64,000 nt of DNA. Origin: Allodiplogaster sudhausi (taxonomy: Eukaryota; Nematoda; Chromadorea; Rhabditida; Diplogasteridae). Made by a program: the position numbers and the translations under genes. This document shows positions 13,191 to 22,929 of this stretch, piece after piece. The notes under the pieces were generated by a model that was not told the origin of the DNA, ran no database searches, and was given only the letters and a program-made list of their open reading frames with translations. The stretch spans positions 186,001 to 250,000 of the forward strand of contig CALZFC010000090.1 of the NCBI GenBank assembly GCA_945643635.1, in the 5' to 3' direction. Each line of letters begins with the position of its first letter. The first letter of the stretch is position 1.

Positions 13191-14268
13191 ATCGCCTCTC
13201 TCTCTCTCTCTGCAGATCCTGCTAGATCTCCGCTTATCCAGTTCCAGAGTAGAGAGAGAGACCTCGGGGGTCACAGGTATGATGAGGTAGCGGAGTGGAG
13301 AACCAACCGGTGCACACACGCCCGCCACAGCCACTTTTGCTGCCGCTTCGCAATTCTTCTTCCTCTTCTTCTCTCTCCCTCTTTCTCTGCTCCTTCTCTC
13401 TCTCTCTTTTCTCTGCATCTTTTCTCTCTCTTCTCTCTCAAGCATACCACCGCTACCCGAAAACAGCTGAATGTTCTGCCGGCTTATAAGAGGATTTGTG
13501 AATGCCTCTCTAGATCAACACAGAATATGTACATGCAAGATACGCGCTGATCTCTTCTACATGAGCATCGTTTGCCTTTGTGGACACCGGTAGTTGTGCG
13601 CTTCCTTTAGAACTGTTTTTCTTTCAAATATTTTTAATATAAAAAAAGATGTTAGCACTCGACGTTCTCGATTTAGCCGTGCACTCTGCAGAGAGATTCT
13701 TCACAGTCTTTTCAAGAATCGCTGCTCTCCTTTTCCGATTCTGAAGTGTCTCATTGGCTGGGTGAGAATGGATGAAGGAATAAGAGTGTTCTTTGGCAGG
13801 AAAAGGGAAAGAACGAACGAAAATAGAAGGTGAAAAAAATTAGATATTTTCTTGAGCTAGCTCCATCTTGTCGTCCACTTCACTCTCTCTCTCTCTCTCT
13901 CTCCTTCTCTCTCTCTCTCTCCTTCTCTCTCTCTCTCTCTGTTTTTTTCTCTCTTCCTCCTATATTCGATCTCCATCTCCCTTTCTCTCTCTCGTCCCTC
14001 CCAAAAATCACTCGAGCTTTATCTCTTTGCTTTTCTTTGTGTTTTCGGCAAAGAAAGCGAAACGCGCATCTTTAACCTCACTCTTCTGAATGCTGCGGGT
14101 TTTTTCAACGTTCAATTCTCTCTTTCTTCCACTTTCTCTCTCTCTCCTCTCTCTCGTACTCCTACGTCACTACGCTTGGTTAATCTCGTCGAGTCTGCTT
14201 CTCTCAATCACATACACTCTCTCTCTCTTCTCACGGCCTTCTCTCTCTTTCCTTCTCTCTCTCTCTTT

Positions 14269-14311
<43 letters not shown>

Positions 14312-14463
14312 AGCCGCCAACGCGCCTGCGAGCGTGTGAGAAGCGTTACTCTGGAAGTGTGCGGACTAAGGGTGCAAGAGAAGAGGTGAGAGAGCGTACT
14401 AGAGCGAGAGAGCGATAGGGAGAAACAGAGAGACTACGAGAAGAGAAAGAGAAACAAAGAAAG

Positions 14464-14510
<47 letters not shown>

Positions 14511-14891
14511 GATAATTTCGGAGCTCTGTATCCTTGCCTCTCTCATTGTTTTACTCACTAATTCCCTCTCTTTCCCTCCCACAACCACTCGTCTCCTTGT
14601 CTTTCTCACTCGCACTCACTGTGCGTGTGTATATGAGGGAAAGGCAGAATCACCGAGGCAGAGAGAAAGAGAGGGAGATACAGGCTGAGAGAGAGAACAG
14701 AGAGTGAGAGAAGAGAGAGAGAGAGACAGAGAAAGAAAGCGCGATGTAGTAGGTCGAAACGCCCCCTTTCCATCCGCTACTTGGAAGCACAGTGCGAGGG
14801 ATAAAGAGAAACAGAGGGTAAGGAGAGAGGCAGAAAGAAAGAGAGAGAGAGAGAGAGAAAGAGAGAGAAAGAGAGAGAGAAAGAGTGAGAA

Positions 14892-14932
<41 letters not shown>

Positions 14933-16168
14933 CACACCTCTCCACCTCCTTCACCTCGCTCAGCTCGGCAAAGCCATCATCATCACCTCAAGCAAGCACA
15001 ACCCTCCCCTCGGTACTGTCTCCTGTCTCGTGCGTGTCGTTCGCCAGTCTACGAGTACTCCTGTGTTCTAAGCAGATCTTGGCACTTGGCCAAGATTCAT
15101 ATTGGCAAAGTGCCAAGAATCCTCAATTTGGTCATCTTCACGATTAATCTCCTCTCTCGATGCCTTCTAATATGCGTATCTCTACAAACATATCTAGCCA
15201 AATCGCGTCATCTTTCCTCTGCTACATATCAATACTTGCCTTGCCACCCTGTCCCATCTGCCTGCCTCCTTCCTTATCAGCACCCGAACCGTGAGAGATG
15301 TGTTTGATTGGACTGATCAAAACAGGACTATTACACGTTTCTCGTTTAATTTGCCGACACCTTCAATCAGATTTGCAATTTGTGCGCGCGGACCGTGTTC
15401 TGCCTTAAGCCTAAGGTGCCTTAAGTGTCCGTAACCGTTTAAGTGTCCTCTTCCTCTCTTCCTCCGCCACCTCCTCAACCATGTCGAAGTCGCAGAAGGA
15501 AGGCGCTCAGCAGACGTCGCTGCTCGATGTCCTCAAGAAGAAGATGCGCCAGGCGCGCGAAGAGGCCGAGCAGGCAAAGGACGAGGCCGACGAGGTCAAG
15601 CGCCAGCTCGAGGAGGAGCGCAAGAAGCGCGAGGATGTCAGTGGCCCGCCTTAGTCCCTAAGGACTTATTCTGCCTTAAGACCTTAGTTAGCCATTATCC
15701 GTCTGTCATGTCCTTCTATTTTTTTTTCCTCTTCATTTTTCCACTTTTGAAAGTCAGCTGTCACAGAAATTAAGAGAAAAAACGACACTGTCATATGTGT
15801 TCTATATCATAGGACAGTTTTCATTATGTAATTTCTATAATTAAATCGCTATCCCTCTCCTGACGAATGCGCTTTTTTGCCCTCGCTTGCCATTACTAAA
15901 GCCCTTACAGTGGCTTCACCTTAGGCGTTCCTCTTATATTCTCTTCTTTGTGTCTTTCTACCTCTCACTGTCTCTCTCTCTCTCCTTCTCTCTCTCCAGA
16001 GTAGTCTTTTTTTTTGTCCCGTTACAGCTTTAACATTAGAATTTATGTCCGCTTTAATATTTTGTAAGTTCAATTGGCAGACCGGCAAGAAGCGATAGAT
16101 GCATTAAAAAAATCAAGAGGAACCCACCCCACTCATTGCCGCCTTCAGTAGATATAGAGAGAGGGGCT

Positions 16169-16217
<49 letters not shown>

Positions 16218-16424
16218 TAAATCCTGAAGAATAAACGCGTTGTCATTGTGTAAATATTTATCATTGATTGAGTATTTCCAAAAAAAGGTAGACAAGTATA
16301 GATTTCTTCTGTATGGCATGGGTGAGAATATGTATGTATGTACATATTTGACATGCGCTTGCACTCTTTGGCTATATGACGTTCTTTTTAGCTTTCTACA
16401 CGCTTTCTGTCTGTTGCTACTTGG

Positions 16425-16462
<38 letters not shown>

Positions 16463-18087
16463 CTCTCTGTTCCTTCTTATTATCTCTATCTCACTTCTCT
16501 CTCTCTCTCTGCTATTATCCGTCTCGCCTGAGGCGTAGTCAGTCTCCTCATGAGAAACGTGCATTCCTTGGCGTGTGAGTCTTTGCTTATCTGTTAGCTC
16601 TCCCTCTCTCTCTCGCTCTCTCTCTCGCTTTCTCTCTCTCATTCGGCTGCCTGCTACCCATTCTTTTCCCGAGCATAAGCGATTAGAAGAAAGATCAGAG
16701 ATAGTGAGTGAGTCGAGAAAAAGAGAGAACGAAACAGATGAAAAGGCATGGTATATGAAAAGAGAAAATAGAGCCCGAGAAAGCGAATGAAAGAAATGCA
16801 TGCATAGAGAGAGAGAGAGAGAGAGAGAGAAAGAGTGAGAGAGAGAAAGAGAGAGAGAGAGAACAGAGATAGAGAGAGCAACATACTCGACTCTATCAGA
16901 ATCGCATTCCACGGGGCGGCAAAGTTTACCCAAGCAGATAAGTCAGCGCTGGTAAGTCCCACGATAAGTCAGCGCTGCTGGAATGCAAAGGAAGAGAAGA
17001 CGAAAATATCTTTTTTTTTTTAGCAACACCATAAATATTTATGCACATATCAGACATCCGCTATGAGGAATTGTGTTGTTTTCTGGTGAACAAAATTTAA
17101 AGTTAGCGAGCAAAGAAGACTTATGCATTTACTAGATCCTTGCGGATTGTACTCTTTTGACTTCTCTAGTTGTCTCTCTTATTTTTCTCTATCTCTCTCT
17201 CTCTTCTCTCGCTCTTCTCTCTCTCTCTTCTCTCGCTCTTCTCTCTCTCTCTCTTCTCTCTCTTCTTTCGCTATCTTCTCTCTCTCTTCTCTCTTCTCTC
17301 TCTCTCCACTCCAGGCCGAGGCCGAAGTGGCCGCGCTTAACCGTCGCATTGTGCTCGTGGAGGAGGACCTCGACCGAACGGAGGATCGGCTGAAGACGGC
17401 GACGTCCAAGCTTGAAGAGGCTTCGAAGACGGCCGATGAGGCCGAACGGTACGGTAGTTCAATCAGGACACTTTGCTAACTCTGCCCCCGGGGGTCTTTA
17501 GGCCGAGGCCGAGGTCGCCTCCCTCAACCGCCGAATGACTCTCCTGGAAGAGGAGCTGGAGCGTGCCGAGGAGCGTCTGAAGATCGCGACCGAGAAGCTC
17601 GAGGAGGCCACGCACAACGTTGACGAATCCGAGCGGTGCGCGACACCCTAGCCGTCTCTCACTCTCGCGCACTCTCGCGCACTCTCGCGCTCTCGGCCAA
17701 AGCACCGAAATTGGCGGAAGCCACAGCGGACAGCCTCGCGAAAGCATCACACAACCCTACAGTACCCCTGTTCATCTCGTCCAATGTGTCATCTGGAAGT
17801 CAATTGTGTCAAGGATCGTCTTCAACGATTCATGTCCTGTCCCGTGTCGTTGAGAGCTTCCTTCACAACAGCACGCCTGTCTGTCCGGGGGTGATCTGGC
17901 AAAAAAAAAAGAAAATAACTTAAATAAATTTTATTTATAAACATATTTTGAAAAAAGTTTCTGTATAACGAAAAGAAACATTTACGGTAAAGATCTTATA
18001 AACGAAATAAATAAAACCAAAAAGCCAGATCACACACACACAAACCTTTGTATCTGCACACGTCCGTGTTGTCTCTGCTTGTCTAGA

Positions 18088-18123
<36 letters not shown>

Positions 18124-21100
18124 CTCTCGCTTTCTAGCGCCCGCAAGTCGATGGAGACGCGCTCGCAGACGGACGAGGAGCGCGCGAACATTCTCGAGGT
18201 CCAGGTCGAAGAGGCCAAGGTCATCGCCGAGGATGCCGACCGCAAGTACGAGGAGGTAAACCCGGTCGGAATCGGATGCGGCGATGCTTTTGCTTTATTT
18301 CTTTTGCTTCTCTCTCTCTCTCTCTCTCTCTCTCTTTTCTCTTGTTATTTGTGCACGCAAGTCATCCATGTCCGAATGTGCCTAACAATGAGCACTTCAC
18401 TAACCTCAATAATTTCAGGAGCATCTGGGGAGTCCCTTATTAAATATAAGAGCATGATACCCTTTTTTATATTCTTATAAACATAGTACTCTCGATTACT
18501 ACTTACAAGATACATGTATGGTTTGGATACTTACGACAATCCGCAGGGCTCGCAAGGCACTCGTGAATCGCGTCGACTTTGACGACGACCGCTGCACCGA
18601 GCTCGAGGCGCGCCTGAAAGAGACCATGTCGCAGCTGGACGACGCGCAGAGGAAGGGCGACGAGGTGTTGCATGGCATATCTATCATTTTAACATTAATA
18701 CTTCTACAGATATATCCGTTCTTTCCATATCCGTAACGGATTTATCCGTTCTTTATCTTTTCTCTCTCTCTCTCTCGCTCTCTCTTTACATGTTCTAATC
18801 CTCAATGTTCATATTAGCCCTCCTTCTTGTCTCGTTTCCGTCCTCTCCCACTGCTTTCGCGACTGGCTTCGCAATAGAAACGTTCAAAAATAATAATTAC
18901 TAAAAACAGAAAGAACTTTTTTTTTCGTTTTCCAATTTTCTGCACTTTTCTCCAGTCTGCAGCTTACGACGGTGCTTTGACCTGGCGCTTCCCGTAGAAT
19001 CGTAGAATGTCCCGTAGGCATCTTTTTTCTCCCACTTTAAAATGTAGTTTATTTTAATGCAATGTATTATATATAGTATCAATGATATATTTTTCATAAT
19101 TAGTTAGCATCATGTATAGAGAATACTTTCACAGGCACTAGCACACATTTGCACTCCCCTTCACCCTCCCCCTCTCATTCCTGATCTACTCCTGATCTAC
19201 CTTCCAGCGTGCGCAAGGTGATGGAGAACCGCTCCTTCCAAGATGAGGAGCGCGCCAACACCGTCGAGGGACAGCTCAAGGAGGCGCAGATGCTCGCCGA
19301 GGAGGCCGACCGCAAATACGACGAGGTCCCGCCACGATCATGCCTGGCCTACCGTACTCGTGTGGCCTACCGTAACCAAATGCACGAGCCAGAGACGGCT
19401 TCCATTCCCTCTAGGACCTAACAATGAGCCTAATACTCTCTTCCTTGAACTTCCAGACACCCAGCTTGTGCATTTTCTTTCTCTGCTGCCTCTAACACGC
19501 ATCCCTCCGCCCTTTTCATCCTCAGTCTCTTCATCGCTCTCTTTCCTCAAATGAGAGATGTCTCTTGTCTCTGACATTGATTGATTTGAGTGCTATTTGT
19601 GTCCTGCGAAGAAAACATTCGAGATTACGGTATCTCTGCAATTCAGGTCGCCCGCAAGCTCGCCATGGTTGAGGCTGATCTTGAGCGTGCTGAGGAGCGC
19701 GCTGAGGCCGGAGAGAAGTTTGTCTTCTTTTGTACAATAATTAATTAATCTATTTCTAATTAATTTTATTCGCTATTGGATCAACTTTTAAAATTTTATC
19801 ATTATTTTATAATATTATTAATCAATAATTAATTTTTGTTATCGCTTCATAAGCCTTTCTTCCTCTTTTCATCTTCGTCTTCGATTTCCCGCCATACTCT
19901 TCCTTACCATATTCTCGCTCCACAAACACTCATTGACCGTACTCATACTACACCAAAACACCTAAATTAGCTAACTGAACACGTTTCTGAAGCAAAATAC
20001 GCGCTCGATTATTTAAAAAAAAAAGAGAGAAAAAAATGACATGCTAACTCCCATCTGGCTTCTTCTCTCATAATAATCACCACAAAATGCACCATCGGCC
20101 GGCTGAAATGTTTGAAAGTGTAGCGCACACCGAACTTGACGTTCTCGAAAAGATGTTCAGCACCACTTTTGGCCTCACGGAATGGCTCAGAGTTTCCATC
20201 AATAATGACGAGAAAAAAGTGTCCTTTTCTACCACAACAACAACAACAACCTCAACAAACTCAACTTTTCAGAAGGGGTCTTGTTCTGGTCTTGGTATCT
20301 TGAGTTCTCTCTTTCTCTCTTTCTCTCTTTCCCTCTCTTTATCTCTCTATCTCGTTTTCTCTCTCTCTCTCTCTCGTTTCCCTGGGTTCTCTTGACCATT
20401 CCCTCACCGCCATCATAATGCAGCAAGATCGTCGAGCTCGAGGAGGAGCTCCGCGTCGTCGGCAACAACCTCAAGTCGCTCGAGCTCTCCGAGGAGAAGG
20501 CGCTCGAGAAGGAGGACATGTACTCGGAGCAGCTGAGACAGCTCGACCAGCGTCTCAAGGAGGTCCGGGAGGGGTCCCCTTTCTCCGGGGTGTCACTAAG
20601 GACCTAGGCAGGGGTGGGCAAGGGCACCCCCGACTGGGGGAACTAGTTCAGGGTTCACACACGCCAACGTCAACGTCTACGTCTCCGTCCGGTCGTCCAC
20701 TAATCTAATCTTCTCATCATCCAATAACCCCCATCGCACCCAAACTCCTCTTATCAATGTCCGATGCACATAAATTTGTATCTCTCTCTCTCACTTTCTC
20801 TCTAATCCTAACCAACCGTTTGCGCACAATTGAGTTTGGCAAAATGCCAATAAACTTGAATCGATCAATAACAGGCAGATCACTGCGCTCGAGCGTGAAC
20901 TGTGCACGGTGGGCGGCGCCCTGAGGCTCTTTGAGCATACTGAGGAAAGGTCACTCGAGAAGGAGAGCGTCTTTGCACGGCATACGGAAGCTCTCGAGCG
21001 ACAAGTCAGAGAGGTCTGGTCCATCTCTGATGATGAACACTGGTCATTGGATGCCTTCCGTCACTTCGTCGTGATCGTGCATCTCGTGGACGGTCGCCTT

Positions 21101-22462
21101 TGTGACGCTCTCGTGGATTTTGTGATGTTGCTTGCGTGTGAGGATATTGGAGATGCATCATACATACCTCTAACCGACTGAGACTAATACTCTCTCTCTT
21201 TTCTCTATCTCTCTGTCTCTGTCTCTGTCTCTCTCGATCTCCATCTCTCTTTTTTCTCTCCCACACTCCCATCGTTCCTCCTTTCCTCTTTTCAAAGAGT
21301 GCGACGCTGGCTCAAGACTCCTTTTTTTTATTTCACAAAAAAAAGAGCCAGCGCTCGCAGTCACGTGTGCCTTTCTCTCCTCATAGATCTTACCGTTTTG
21401 TCGATATTCAAATTCTATTTTTGAACCTTAAATATTCCCGCGCTTCGCCTCTTCTAGCAAGATCGTCGAGCTCGAGGAGGAGCTCCGCGTCGTCGGCAAC
21501 AACCTCAAGTCACTCGAGGTGTCCGAGGAGAAGGCACTCCAGCGTGAAGACTCGTACGAAGAGCAGATCCGCACGCTGTCCGCCCGTCTGAAGGAGGTAC
21601 TGTAGGCAGGAGGCATATCGCGCCAGGACCCAGTCACGAAGCGGCGCGATCTTTGAATAAGCCCTTCTTATGGCTCATTCATTCCTTATGGTGGATATTT
21701 GTCCGTCCGTGTGGTGGTCTCTAGTGATACTGGTGGTTTTTCATTTCTTTCCTTCTTTCTTTTTTCTTCCTTTTTCCTTTAGACCCGCACGAATGTCGAT
21801 TCTTTTCTTTTCCTGCCAAAGTCGTGTCGTCCTGTAGATTGGCGTGAAATTTGATGCGAAATTGAGAAAGGATTTAGCTGTCAACTATCAAAAAAGGAAA
21901 TTATGGGTTTTTTTTGTTGGAAAATTTAGGTGAGAGTCTGAGAGAAGCAGAAAGAAAAGAACCACTGAGAGAGTGAGATGATTGTGATTGTTTGTAAAGA
22001 TGGAGAGAAAGAGAGACAGAGCGAGATGGAGAGAGAGTGTGTGAAAGAGAATCAGAGAGCCAGAGGGAGCTTCTTCCACTTTAGGCTGAGACCCGCGCCG
22101 AGTTCGCCGAGCGTTCCGTCCAGAAGCTCCAGAAGGAGGTCGACAGGCTCGAGGGTCAGTCAAGACATTCGATATCAATATTGATCTTGTTTTTATTTTT
22201 ACATTTTCATACTTTTAAAATTAAAAGAAATAAAATACCCAATATGCATACGTTCGCCACGCTCACTCGCCGCCCAGGAACAACACTGTTTTTATTTTTA
22301 CATTATTGCTATTGCTTATTGCTTCACTCGCATTCTTTACCTCAAAAATTTGCTGCTTTCACTCTAGCTTCATCTTTTCCTCTCTTTCTCTCCTTCTCAC
22401 TTCCTTATCCTCTACTTATTTGGTTCCTCCTCTCAATCTCTCTCTTTTCTGTCCTCTCTCTC

Positions 22463-22512
<50 letters not shown>

Positions 22513-22827
22513 CTCTCCCCCCTCCGCTTCCGCTTCTCAGAACGCACTGCACTCGCCAACACAGTTGTGAGTGTAAAGTGGTGGTGTGGCACGCCTGTTG
22601 CTCTCTCCTGGAGTCCTTTTGTCAGAATCTTTAGATCTATCTAGCCCCCCCCCTCTCACTCTTCTGTTCTCTCCGCTTCTCTGGCACCCTCTCCCTGTCT
22701 GCTTGCTGTCTTTCTCATTCCCTCTGCTGAAGCGTAGGAGGCATTGAAAACTTTGGCAAACCCTGCGTACACATCATTTCCTTGCATCCAACTGCAATTT
22801 TCACTTTCTCTTTCTCGCTCTCCTTAC

Positions 22828-22865
<38 letters not shown>

Positions 22866-22889
22866 TATCTCTGTCCTCTCTCTCTTTCT

Positions 22890-22929
<40 letters not shown>

